DNA of 64,000 bases from Portunus trituberculatus (Eukaryota > Arthropoda > Malacostraca > Decapoda > Portunidae): assembly GCF_017591435.1 (NCBI RefSeq), contig NC_059304.1, positions 29,671,883-29,735,882 on the forward strand. The letters run 5' to 3'. The notes below the pieces were generated by a model that did not search any database, had not been told where the DNA came from, and worked only from the letters and a program-made list of their open reading frames with translations. A program made the translations under genes and the position numbers. Shown in pieces: positions 32,821 to 44,081 of the stretch (positions are counted from its first letter, which is position 1; the number at the start of each line of letters is the position of its first letter).

Positions 32821-33465
32821 AACAAATAATGAAGACCAAAGATGAAAAAAATCTGGGAGTGGTTGTACAAGAAACTCTGAGTCCCAAAAATCACATAAGA
32901 AAGATATGTGGAACAACGTATAAAATGTTGACCAATATAGGGGTGGCATTTCAATACATGGATAAGGATGTGATGAAAAAAATCACAAGTATGATATATC
33001 CAAAGTTGAAATATGCAGCAGTGGTGTAATTGCCAAGCTTGAAAAAGGATATAAGAAGATTAGAACAGATTCAGAGGGCAGCTATAAAAGATGGTGCCGA
33101 AACTTAAGGACCTAACATATGAAGAAAGGCTGAAGGATATGGGACTGCCAACCTTACAAGATAGAAGAGAAAGAGGAGACCTAATACCATTGTATAAAAT
33201 AGTTAATGGCATTGAGAAAGATAGATGGTGCTGGTGACAGAAGAAGCTGGAAGGACAAGAGGACATGCAAAGATTACAAAGAGAAAGTGTGTGAAGGATA
33301 TTGCAAAAAAGTTTTCCACACAGAACTGTGAAAAAGTGGAAGGCATTAAATGATGAATTTGTTCAAGTACATAATGTGCATAGCTTTAAAGAAAAATTAG
33401 TTAAGTGGAGATATGGAGACAGGACACTATGAGCCCTGCTCAAACCCTGTACAATACAACTAGGT
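32821..33465 (+). pseudogene. LINE RT fragment (second part) and 3' end
   Basis: Continuation of the RT cut at 26093: KNLGVVVQETLSPKNHI, FQYMDKDVMKKI, YPKLKYAAVV, then frameshifted ERLKDMGLPTLQ-like sequence. It ends with the family's 3' end CTGTACAATACAACTAGGTAAATAC at about 33465, followed by (CA)n. Its sequence is closest to the piece at 42656-43155 and more diverged from the 38.5-kb copy. Confidence 0.75.
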
Positions 33466-33467
33466 AA

Positions 33468-33530
<63 letters not shown>
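33468..33530. repeat. (CA)n microsatellite at a LINE 3' end
   Basis: About 60 bp of CA repeats directly after the LINE 3' end AACTAGGTAAATAC. Similar (CA)n joins are at 34091-34140, 36650-36668, 37650-37674 and 42645-42656. Confidence 0.95.
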
Positions 33531-33531
<1 letters not shown>

Positions 33532-34086
33532 CACACACATTTCACTATATGGACAAGGAAATGATGAAGAAATTGATAAGTACTAAAATAAGACCTAGAT
33601 TGGAATATGCAGGAGTTGTGTGGACTCCCATAAAAGAAACACATAAGAAAATTAGAGACTACAAAAATGGCTACAAGAATGGTTCCAGAATTTAAAGGGA
33701 TGGCATATGAGGAGAGACTAAAGGCAATGGATCTACCAACCTTGGAGCAGAGAAGAGAGAGAGGGGATCTGATACAAGTTTATAAATTGATTAATGGAAT
33801 GGATGAAGTGGATAATGAGAAACTGATCCTGAGAGAAGAATATGACTTTAGAAGCACAAGATCGCATAGTAAGAAACTAAGGAAGGGACGATGTCTGAGA
33901 GATGTTAAAAAATTTAGTTTCCCGCAAAGATGTGTTGAGACTTGGAACAGTTTGAGTGAGGAAGTGGTGTCAGCTAAGAATGTGCATAGTTTTAAAGAAA
34001 AATTGGATAAGTGTAGATATGGAGACGGGACCACACGAGCATAAAGCCCAGGCCCTGTAAAACTACAAATAGGTAAATACAACTAG

Positions 34087-34090
<4 letters not shown>
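33531..34090 (+). pseudogene. Array LINE, 5'-truncated copy 1 (RT C-terminus)
   Basis: Starts inside the RT thumb (YMDKEMMKKLISTKIRPRLE) right after the (CA)n tract and runs through MVPEFKGMAYEERLKAMDLP and FKEKLDKCRYGDGTTRA to the stop and the 3' end CTACAAATAGGTAAATACAAC. It is almost identical to 36117-36640, including shared unusual residues, so the two are recent duplicates or an assembly duplication. Confidence 0.85.
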
Positions 34091-34140
<50 letters not shown>

Positions 34141-34142
<2 letters not shown>

Positions 34143-36650
34143 TATAGACCTAAAGAAGAAGGAAAGAAAGATTGGTTTAATGCAAGATGTGCTAGGGCAA
34201 AGGAGAAACAAGATGGAGCATGGAAAAGGTGGAGAAGAAACAGAAATCCAGAAAATAAGGAAAACTTCAAAACAGCAAGAAATGAATATGCTAAGGTGAG
34301 AAAGGAAGAAGAAAAGAACTATGAAAAGGACATTGTCGAAAAATGTAAGGAACAACCAAAATTGTTCTACAGATTCATAAATGGAAAAATAAGACAAAAA
34401 GAAACAATAGAAAGGTTAAAAGGAGAAAACGGAATGGTGGAAGACCCAAAAAGTATGGCAGAACTGTTAAATAGTAAATTTCATGAGGTCCTTACTAAGG
34501 AATCCAAATTTGAAAGACCACAGGGTAATAGAGACTGTCTATATGAAAGAGATTAAAGTAACCAAGCTTGAAATAAAAAGTTGATGACGGAATTGGATGA
34601 GGAAAAGGCAATGGGACGGATGAAGTCTCAGGCAGAATACTGAAAGAATGTAGGGAAGAACTAGCAAGTCCAATATACATCATAAAATGCTCAATAGAAA
34701 ATGGAACAGTGCCAGTGGAGTGGAAAAGAGCTGAGGTGGTTCCCATATATAAGAGCGAAGGAAGGAAGAACCTTTAAATTACAGGCGGTATCACTAACTA
34801 GTGTAATATGCAAGATGTGTGAAAAAGTAATAAAGAAGCAATGGATCGGGTTTCTTGAAGACAACAAAATATTATCAAATAGCCAATTTGGTTTTAGAAA
34901 AGGTCGGTCATGTGTGACAAATTTATTGAGTTTCTACTCTAGAATAGTTGATAAAGTACAAGAGAGAGAGAGGGATGGGTTGACTGTATTTATTTAGATC
35001 TAAAAAAGGCTTTTGATAAAGTGCCACATGAAAGATTACTATGGAAGTTAGAGGAGAAGGGTGGCTTAAAAGGAAGCACATTGAGATGGATGAAGAATTA
35101 CTTAATGGGAAGAGAAATAAGGACGATAGTTAAAGATATGAAGTCCAAGTGGAGAACAGTAGACAGCGGAGTGCCACAGGGGTCAGTATTGGCACCAATA
35201 CTTTTCTCGTATATATAAATGACATGCCAGAGGAGTGAACAGCTACATAAATCTGTTTGCGGACGATGCGAAACTGTGCAGAGTCATTAAACAAAAAGAG
35301 GATTATGAAATACTACAGGAAGACTTAAACAAGATCTGGAAATGGAGCAAAAAATGGGAGATGGAATTCAATGTGGACAAAAGCCATGTCATGGAAATGG
35401 GAAAAAGTGAAAGACGACCAGTGGGAATCTATAAGATGGGAGATGAAGTAGAACTAGAAAAAGTAAAAAAGGAAAAGGACTTGGGAGTGACAATGGAAGA
35501 AAATAATCAACCAGTTAGCCATATTGATAAAATTATTTAGATCTAAAAAAGGCTTTTGATAAAGTGCCACATGAAAGATTACTATGGAAGTTAGAGGAGA
35601 AGGGTGGCTTAAAAGGAAGCACATTGAGATGGATGAAGAATTACTTAATGGGAAGAGAAATAAGGACGATAGTTAAAGATATGAAGTCCAAGTGGAGAAC
35701 AGTAGACAGCGGAGTGCCACAGGGGTCAGTATTGGCACCAATACTTTTTCTCGTATATATAAATGACATGCCAGAGGGAGTGAACAGCTACATAAATCTG
35801 TTTGCGGACGATGCGAAACTGTGCAGAGTCATTAAACAAAAGAGGATTATGAAATACTACAGGAAGACTTAAACAAGATCTGGAAATGGAGCAAAAAATG
35901 GGAGATGGAATTCAATGTGGACAAAAGCCATGTCATGGAAATGGGAAAAAGTGAAAAGACCAGTGGAATCTATAAGATGGGAGATGAAGTAGAACTAGAA
36001 AAAGTAAAAAAGGAAAAGGACTTGGGAGTGACAATGGAAGAAAATAATCAACCAGTTAGCCATATTGATAAAATTTTCAGAGGCGTATAATTTGCTAAGG
36101 AATATTGGAGTAGCATTTCACTATATGGACAAGGAAATGATGAAGAAATTGATAAGTACTAAAATAAGACCTAGATTGGAATATGCAGGAGTTGTGTGGA
36201 CTCCCATAAAAGAAACACATAAGAAAATTAGAGACTACAAAAATGGCTACAAGAATGGTTCCAGAATTTAAAGGGATGGCATATGAGGAGAGACTAAAGG
36301 CAATGGATCTACCAACCTTGGAGCAGAGAAGAGAGAGGGATCTGATACAAGTTTATAAATTGATTAACGGAATGGATGAAGTGGATAATGAGAAACTGAT
36401 CCTGAGAGAAGAATATGACTTTAGAAGCACAAGATCGCATAGTAAGAAACTAAGGAAGGGACGATGTCTGAGAGATGTTAAAAATTTAGTTTCCAAAGAT
36501 GTGTTGAGACTTGGAACAGTTTGAGTGAGGAAGTGGTATCAGCAAAGAGTGTACATAGTTTTAAAGAAAAATTGGATAAGTGTAGATATGGAGACGGGAC
36601 CACACGAGCATAAAGCCCAGGCCCTGTAAAACTACAACTAGGTAAATACA
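34141..36650 (+). mobile_element. Array LINE, copy 2, with a 543-bp internal tandem duplication
   Basis: A 5'-truncated copy beginning before RT (DWFNARCARAKEKQDGAWK) and running through RT to the 3' end. RT motifs: QFGFRKGRSCVTNLL, DLKKAFDKVPH, SGVPQGSVLAPILF, LFADDAKLC. The segment 34992-35534 is repeated head-to-tail at 35535-36077. The two units differ mainly by single-base indels in short runs, and both have broken frames. The 3' end with CTACAACTAGGTAAATAC is followed by (CA)n. Confidence 0.85.
34992..36077 (+). repeat. 543-bp tandem duplication within LINE RT
   Basis: ATTTAGATCTAAAAAAGGC occurs at 34992 and again at 35535. The first unit ends AGCCATATTGATAAAATT, and the second ends with the same sequence before continuing into the normal downstream RT. 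The unit covers the RT core from DLKKAFDKVPH to VSHIDKI. Confidence 0.88.
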
Positions 36651-36668
36651 CACACACACACACACACA

Positions 36669-37650
36669 TGCGAAGCTGTACAGAGTTATAAAGCAAAAAG
36701 AGGATTCTGAAATACAGCAGGAAAACCTAAATAAGATCTGGAAATGGAGTAAAAATAGGAGATGTGGACAAAAGCCATGTCATGGAAATGGGAAAGAGTG
36801 AAAGATGACCAGTGGGAATCTATAAGATGGGAGATGGAGTAGAACTGGAGAAAGTAAAAAAGGAAAAGGATTTGGGAGTGACGATGGAAGAAAATCAACT
36901 GGTAAGCCATATTGATAAAATTTTCAGAGAAACATAATTTGCTAAGGAATACTGGAATAGCATTTCTCTACATGGACAAAGAAATGATGAAAAAATTGAT
37001 AAGTACAATACTTAAGAGTGACGATGGAAGAAAACAATCAACCAGTAAGCCATATTGATAGAATTTTTAGAGAAACATATAATTTGCTAAGGAATATTAG
37101 GGTAGCATTTCACTACATGGACAAAGAAATGATGAAGAAATTGATAAGTACTATAATAAGACCCAGATTGGAATATGCAGGAGTAGTGTGGACCCTTCAT
37201 GAAAAGAAACACATAAGGAAATTGGAGAGGCTACAAAAAATAGCTACAAGAATGGTTCCAAAATTTGAAGGGATGACATATGAGAGACTAAAGGCTATGG
37301 ATCTACCAACCCTGGAACAAAGAAGGGAGAGAGGGGATCTGATACAAGTTTATAAATTAATTAACGGAATGGATCAAGTGGATAATGAGAAACTGATCCT
37401 GAGAGAAGAATATGACATTAGAAGCACAAGATCGCATGGTAAAAAGCTGAGGAAGGGAAGATGTCTGAGAGATGTTAAAAAATATAGTTTCCTGCAAAGA
37501 TGTGTTGAGACATGGAACAGTTTGAGTGAAGAAGTGGTGTCAGCAACGAGTGTGCATAGTTTTAAAGAAAAATTGGATAAGTGTAGATATGGAGACGGGG
37601 ACACACGAGCATAAAGCCCAGACCCTGTTAAACTACAACTAGGTAAATAC
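36669..37650 (+). pseudogene. Array LINE, copy 3 (two fused RT pieces)
   Basis: The first piece (36669-37013) reads from just after FADD through the palm (EEDSEIQQENLNKIWK-like, frames broken) to MKKLIST. It then switches back to an upstream position (GVTMEENNQPVSHID) at about 37014, and the second piece runs to the 3' end (LDKCRYGDGDTRA). The junction is a direct overlap of two copies without (CA)n. Ends CTACAACTAGGTAAATAC plus (CA)n. Confidence 0.75.
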
Positions 37651-37675
37651 ACACACACACACACACACACACACC

Positions 37676-38500
37676 TTACTGTGGAAGTTAGAGGAGAAGG
37701 GTGGCTTAAAAGGAAGCACATTGAGATGGATAGAAAATTATTTGAGGGGGAGAGAAATAAGGATGGTAGTTAAAGATATGAAGTCCAAGTGGAGAGCAGT
37801 AGAAAGAGGAGTGCCACAGGGGTCAGTATTGGCACCAATACTTTTCCTCATTTATATTAACGACATGCCAGAAGGAGTGAACAGCTACATAAATCTGTTT
37901 GCAGATGATACGAAACTGTGCAGAGTTATAAAGCAAAAGGAAGATTGTGAAATACTGCAAGAAGACCTAAATAAGATCTGGGAATGGAGTAAGAAGTGGG
38001 AAATGGAATTCAATGTGAACAAAAGCCATGTCATGGAAATGGGAAAGAGTGAAAGACGACCTGTGGGAATCTATAAGATGGGAGATGGAGTAGAACTGGA
38101 GAAAGTCAAAAAGGAAAAAGACTTAGGAGTGACGATGGAAGAAAACAATCAACCAGTAAGCCATATTGATAGAATTTTTAGAGAAACATATAATTTGCTA
38201 AGGAATATTGGAGTACCATTTCACTACATGGACAAAGAAATGATGAAGAAATTGATAAGTACTATAATAAGACCCAGATTGGAATATGCAGGAGTATTGT
38301 GGACCCCTCATAAAAAGAAACACATAAGAAAGTTGGAGAGGCTACAAAAAATAGCTACAAGAATGGTTCCAGAATTTGAAGGGATGACATATGAGAAGAG
38401 ACTAAAGGCTTGGATAAGTGTAGATATGGACACGGAGCCACACAAGCATAAAGCCCAGGCCCTGTAAAACTACAAATAGGTAAATACAACTAGGTAAATA
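37676..38500 (+). pseudogene. Array LINE, copy 4 (RT, internally deleted near 3' end)
   Basis: Begins right after (CA)n in RT (LLWKLEEKGGLKGS), with a long open frame 37721-38467: SGVPQGSVLAP-like RGVPQGSVLAP, LFADDTKLCRVI, VTMEENNQPVSHID, LEYAGVLWTPHKKKH. After EKRLKA it jumps to the last residues (DKCRYGD-like), a deletion of about 250 bp. The 3' end is a doubled AGGTAAATACAACTAGGTAAATAC. Confidence 0.82.
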
Positions 38501-38643
38501 CACCAGACGCGGTCGAGGAAGGACGCATTGGCGCTGTTCCGACAATCAGCTGATCTTCACTACGTACCTGTTTTACAGTATTTACAGTGGCCTGGGCAGG
38601 TAGTGTGGACTCATTTTTCGTGAAATCAACTGTTAAAGAATCA

Positions 38644-39469
38644 TGAGTAAAAAAGATTCCATCAAAATGCAGATATGAGACTAGGGAAAGAATGAAAGCT
38701 GATGATAACCATGTTGGTGAGGGAGAGAGCGCATTCGAAGGTTTCGATATGGCAAATACTTCACTACTTAAGAGAGTGTTGACTATTGAACATAAACTAG
38801 ATAAATTGAAAAAGGAGAGGATGGAAATGAAAGAGAATGAAGAATAGGAAAAAGAGTTTATAAAACTGACAAAAAGGATAAAAAAAAGTGGAAGAAAACG
38901 AGACTAGGCTAAGAGCGGAAAACGAAGAACTGAAAAAGGAAGTAGCTAACTACAAGAAGCAGATGGAAGAAGGACTCGGTAAAGCAGAGAAAGAAAAAGA
39001 GAAGCTGAAAGATCTAGTAAACAAGGAAGAGGAAAGAGTACAGAACACAATTAAAAAAGAAGCACAAGAATGGAGAGTCCAAGATAAGAAATATAAGGCT
39101 GATTTTCAGGAGGTGATTCAAGAACAACTAAAAGAAAAAGAAGAAAATATGACAAACAAAATGATAGGAGTTCTCAAGACAAAAGAAAATCTAGTTAGAG
39201 AAATTGCAGAAAAAAAAGAAGAGTGTAGTCGTATTTGGAATAAAAGAAAAAAATATAAAATATAGACCAAGAAGAGAAAAAGAAGAAATGAAATCAGTCA
39301 AAGACCTACTAAAAAATCTAAACGACGAAGAGGAAGTAGAAGAAATAAACAGAATGGGACCATATCAAGAAGGGAAAACGAGACCAATTAAAATACTACT
39401 AAAATCAAAAGCAGCAACAGAAGAAATATTATATAGAACAACAAAACTTAGAGAAACAGAAGGCTGCAA

Positions 39470-39549
<80 letters not shown>

Positions 39550-39560
39550 AAAAATAGAAA
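38644..39560 (+). pseudogene. Array LINE ORF1: coiled coil and RRM-like domain
   Basis: Starts at ATG 38644 (MSKKDSIKMQ), frame broken early. From 38888 a long Lys/Glu heptad region predicts a coiled coil. After a frameshift near 39210 it reads VVVFGIKEKNIKYRPRREK, DLLKNLNDEEEVEEINRMG and TRPIKILLKSKAATEEIL, the RRM-like fold of LINE ORF1 proteins. The reading frame then enters a (TA)n tract (39473-39545) translated as Ile-Tyr repeats. ORF1p binds LINE RNA. Confidence 0.75.
39473..39545. repeat. (TA)n tract inside LINE ORF1
   Basis: About 73 bp of TA repeats interrupt the coding region between EGCKDI and KEKNRNEEERKRYNEL. It expanded inside a coding segment, since flanking residues continue in the family order. 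Confidence 0.95.
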
Positions 39561-39739
39561 TGAGGAAGAAAGGAAGAGATACAATGAACTGGCAGCAGCA
39601 GTAAAGGAAAAAAAAAATAATGCAAGGTCAGAAGAGGAAAAAAAGGCATTTTTTTGGAGAATTCTAGGAGACAGGATAAGGAAATGGTATATAAACGAGA
39701 AGGAAGAGAAAAAAAGTGGAACAAGTTTAACTAAAAATG

Positions 39740-40620
39740 ATAAAGGCAAGAGAATAAAAATGATGTATACAAACATAGACAGGGTTTTATCAAGTAAATT
39801 AGAATTAAGAGATTACATATAGAAAGAAAATCCGGATACTGTATGCCTGGCTGAAACAAAACTAAATGAGGCAATCAAAATAAACTTGGATAATAGGTAT
39901 TATGTATGGAGAAGAGACAGAGGGGGTAAAAGAGAAGGAGGAGTCATGATAATGTTAAGGAAGGAGATAGTGATCAATCAAGTGGAATGTGGGGAAGGAA
40001 AAGTAGATGTACTGTATGTTAAGATGCATATTAATAAAAGTTAACAATCATTGTAACATATGTGCCACCACAAACAAATTCATGGACCAATCAAGAATAT
40101 AAAGACATGATAGATGACACAATAAGGAGTCTAATGAGAATCGTTAGAGAAAGGAGAAAAGTGATATTAGTAGGAGACTTCAACTGTAAAGAAGTGGACT
40201 GGGAAAACTATGAAAGTGGTATGGGGGAGGAAGCCTCGAGAGAAAGATTCCTGAACCTAATGATAGACAATATGATGGACCAGAGAGTAAAGGAATGCAC
40301 AAGATTCAGAGGAAACAACGAGCCGGCGATATTGGACCTAATTTTTACAAGGGGTATACAAATGAATGATGATATAAGATATGTGCCCATTGGGAAAGAG
40401 TGACCATGTAATATTAGAAATGGATATAGAAGAGGGAAAGGAAGATAGAGCCGATTCATACTAAGGAGACCGATTAAATTACAGAAAGGCTGATATTGAG
40501 AATCTCAAGAACTATTTTAAAAACGTAAACTGGGAGGAGATGGAAAACTCAGAGATGATGCAAGAGAAGTATAACTTATTTTTGGAAATATACAAAAAAG
40601 GAGTCAGGAAATAAGTCCCG
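39740..40620 (+). pseudogene. Array LINE endonuclease
   Basis: AP-endonuclease-like domain: MMYTNIDRVLSSKLELRDY, VCLAETKLNE, GGVMIMLRKEI, TYVPPQTNSWTNQEY, VILVGDFNCKEVDWEN (metal-binding Asp/Asn motif), NEPAILDLIFTRG and, after a frameshift near 40395, the SDHVILEM catalytic motif. Stops occur at 39820 and 40044. It nicks target DNA. The target may be AC-rich, given where copies are found (inference). Confidence 0.8.
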
Positions 40621-40639
40621 AAATATAGACCTAAAGAAG

Positions 40640-42595
40640 GAAAGAAAGATTGGTTTAATGCAAGATGTGCTACGGCAAAGGAGAAAAGAGATGGAGCATG
40701 GAAAAGGTGGAGGAAAAATAGAAATCCAATAAATAAGGAAAACTTCAAGGCAGCGAGAAATTAATATATTAAGGTGAGGAAGGAAGAGGAAAAGAACTTT
40801 GAAAAGGACATTGTTGAAAAATGTAAGGCGCAACCAAAATTGTTCTACAGATTCATAAATGGAAAAATTAGGCATAAAGAAACAATAGAAAGGTTAAAAG
40901 GAGAGAACGGGATAGTGGAAGACCCAAAAAGTATGGCAGAACTATTAAATAATAAATTCCAGGAGGTCTTTACTAAGGAATCAAAATTTGAAAGGCCACA
41001 GGGTAATAGAGAGACAATCTATATGAAAGAGATTAAAGTAACCAAGCTTGAAATAAAAGAGTTAATGAAGGAACTGGATGAAGGGAAGGCAATGGGACCG
41101 GATGAAGTCTCAGGCAGAATACTGAAAGAATGTAGGGAAGAACTAGCAAGTCCTATATACAACATCATAAAATGCTCAATAGAAAATGGAACAGTACCAG
41201 TAGAATGGAAAAGAGCTGAGGTAGTTCCCATATATAAGAGCGCAAGGAAGGAAGAACCTTTAAATTACAGACCGGTATCACTAACTAGTGTAATATGCAA
41301 GATGTGTGAAAGAATAATAAAGAAACAATGGATCAAGTTCCTTGAAGACAACAAATTAATATCAAATAGCCAATTTGGTTTTAGGAAAAGACGGTCTTGT
41401 GTAACTAATTTACTGAGTTTCTATTCTAGAATAGTTGATAGAGTACAAGAGAGAGAGGGATGGGTTGACTGTATTTATTTGGATTTAAAAAAGGCGTTTG
41501 ACAAAGTGCCACATGCAAGATTAATATGGAAGTTAGAGAAGGGTGGCTTAAAAGGAAGCACATTGAGATGGATAGAAAATTATTGGAGGAGGAGAGAAAT
41601 AAGGATGGTAGTTAAAGATATGAAGTCCAAGTGGAGAGCAGTAGAAAGCGGAGTGCCACAGGGGTCAGTATTGGCACCAATACTTTTCCTCATTTATATT
41701 AACGACATGCCAGAAGGAGTGAACAGCTACATAAATCTGTTTGCAGATGATACGAAACTGTGCAGAGTTATAAAGCAAAATGAGGATTATGAAATACTGC
41801 AAGAAGACCTAAATAAGATCTGGGAATGGAGTAAAAAGTGGGAAATGGAATTCAGTGTGAACAAAAGCCATGTCATGGAAATGGGAAAGAGTGAAAGACG
41901 ACCTGTGGGAATCTATAAGATGGGAGATGAAGTAGAACTGGAAAAAGTTAAAAAGGAAAAGGACTTAGGAGTGACGATGGAAGAAAACAATCAACCAGTA
42001 AGCCATATTGATAGAATTTTTAGAGAAACATATAATTTGCAAAGGAATATTGGAATAGCATTTCACTACATGGACAAAGAAATGATGAAGAAATTGATAA
42101 GTACTATAATAAAACCCAGATTGGAATATGCAGTAGTGTGGACCCCTCATAAAAAGAAACACATACGGAAATTGGAGAAACTACAAAAAATGGCTACAAG
42201 AATGATTCCAGAATTTGAAGGGATGACATATGAGGAGAGACTAAAGGCTATAGATCTACCAACATTGACTAAAGGCTATAGATCTACCAACATTGTAACA
42301 GAGAAGGGAGAGAGTGGATCTCATACAAGTCTATAAATTGATCAACGGAATGGACCAAGTGGACAATGAGTATCTGATCCTGAGAGAAGAATATGCAAGT
42401 CAAAGCACAAGATCGCATAGTAAGAAGCTGAGGAAGGGAAGATGTCTAAGAGATATTAAAAAGTATAGTTTCCCACAAAGATGTGTTGAGACGTGGAACA
42501 GTTTGAATGAAGAAGTGGTTTCAGCAACGAGTGTGCATAGTTTTAAAGAAAAATTGGATAAGTGTAGATATGGAGACAGGGCCACACGAGCATAA
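40640..42595 (+). CDS. Array LINE reverse transcriptase (largely intact)
   Basis: A long open frame covers 40774-42336. Motifs in order: KAMGPDEVSGRILKECREEL, LNYRPVSLTSVICKMCERI, QFGFRKRRSCVTNLLSFYS, YLDLKKAFDKVPHARL, SGVPQGSVLAPILFLIYIND, catalytic FADD (LFADDTKLC, near 41739-41750), KDLGVTMEENNQPVSHID and the HKKKHIRKLEKLQKMATRM thumb. A 30-bp local duplication near 42245-42295 (CTAAAGGCTATAGATCTACC twice) disturbs the frame, and the end (MDQVDNEYLIL to YGDRATRA) is in another frame, 42314-42595. Confidence 0.88.
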
Positions 42596-42655
42596 AGCCC
42601 AGGCCCTGTAAAACTACAACTAGGTAAATACAATTAGGTAAATACACACACACAC

Positions 42656-43165
42656 ATCACAAGCATGATACGTCCAAAGCTGGAATATGCAGCAATGGTG
42701 TGGTCTCCAAGCTCTAAAAAGGATAAAGAAGATTAAAAAAGATACAGAAGATTGCAACAAAGATGGTGCTGGAACTAAAAGACCTAACATATGAAGAACC
42801 AACTGAAGGAAATAGGACTACCACCCTTATAAGATAGATGAGAACAAGGAGACCTAATAACAATATACAAGATAGTCAATGGCATTGAAAAGATAGACAA
42901 GGAAGACCTAGTGCTGATGGCAGAAGATAGGACAAGAGGACATGTAAAGAAGATCAGGATGAGGCAGTGTGTGAAGGATATTGGAAAATATAGTTTTCCA
43001 CAGAGAATGGTGGAGAAGTGAAATGCATTGAATAATGAAGTTGTTACAGCACATAATGTGCATAACTTTAAGGAAAAATTAGACAAATGGAGGCACGGAG
43101 ACAGGACACTATGAGCCCCACTCAAACCCTGTACAATACAACTAGGTAAATACAACTAGGTAAAT
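42656..43165 (+). pseudogene. Array LINE, older 5'-truncated copy 6
   Basis: Starts after (CA)n at an RT thumb position (IRPKLEYAAMVWSPSSKK), with frames broken by stops and indels. Later parts read TIYKIVNGIEKIDKEDL, FPQRMVEK and NFKEKLDKWRHGDRTL. The 3' end is GTACAATACAACTAGGTAAATACAACTAGG. Closest to 32821-33465, so the array contains at least two subfamilies of different age. Confidence 0.78.
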
Positions 43166-43174
43166 ACACACACA

Positions 43175-43180
<6 letters not shown>

Positions 43181-43248
<68 letters not shown>
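43181..43248. repeat. (GA)n microsatellite
   Basis: About 68 bp of GA repeats right after the LINE tail and a short CA run. A second (GA)n tract is at 43471-43530. Confidence 0.96.
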
Positions 43249-43252
<4 letters not shown>

Positions 43253-43464
43253 GATCTTAATATTCACTTCACAACCCCACCTGAATAAGACCTCATTAGG
43301 AAAAATAAATTCTATTTTTATGTTATTTAATCTAATTTTCCTAATATAGATAAAAACATCAACCAATAATTATAGCTTGATGAACTGCCACTAAAACAAC
43401 TTAAATGTTATTGAGAGAGAAGAGAAACATGGTCTACATTAAGTGGGCCTTAATTATTCCCTTT

Positions 43465-43534
<70 letters not shown>

Positions 43535-44080
43535 AACACCTTCAGAGCTGTCACTCGTTTCGCCAGCAATCCATTTATTTTGATCAGGTTTGTAGTCATT
43601 GGCTCATTCCATGATGGTCTGTGGATGGTGGGAAGGAGTGTGGGTAATGTGGACATATTATATACATAACCACCAACTTTTTTGTTTTATTCATTTATTC
43701 ATATATTTTTATTCTACATGGTTTAACAAGATTCCAAAACTTAATATATACAGCAAGATATTCTGCAACCTTAATAATTATAGCTGTAATTACCATAGGA
43801 AAATTGGATAAGCTTATCCCATATTCCCCAATAAGTAAATATAACCTATCCCAACCTACCCAAATAAGAAATGTTGCATTGGCAAGGATTAGTTTAATGA
43901 GGATATGGCCATCACAAGAACAGCAGGGCCACATACCTCTTTTTATATTTACCAACCTTTTAACCTTCTTTTCCTTTGTTTGCTTAACAAACTTTCAGGA
44001 GTTAATATATATGGTTATTTATTTCCTCTTTCACCATAATTAACATGGCTTTTCTCACCCTTCTCATAATGTACACTCAT
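43249..44080. other. Stretch without recognised gene
   Basis: Apart from the (GA)n tract at 43471-43530, AT-rich sequence without a supported reading frame or terminal repeat. Confidence 0.4.
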
Positions 44081-44081
44081 A

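Larger units (their letters stand above)
38503..42650 (+). mobile_element. Array LINE, copy 5, near full length
   Basis: About 4.1 kb. The 5' leader starts ACCAGACGCGGTCGAGGAAG at 38503, then come ORF1 (coiled coil, RRM-like domain), endonuclease, RT and the 3' end CTACAACTAGGTAAATACAATTAGG. The RT frame 40774-42336 is intact for 520 codons. Clade: CR1/Jockey superfamily judging by the RT motifs and lack of RNase H; the exact clade is uncertain. It gives the reference order for the truncated copies around it. Confidence 0.88.

Noticed and set aside
33540..38470. CRISPR-like array from the repeated LINE segments
   Set aside because: Repeats are 0.5-1 kb LINE pieces with (CA)n joins in a eukaryotic genome; no short repeat-spacer pattern.
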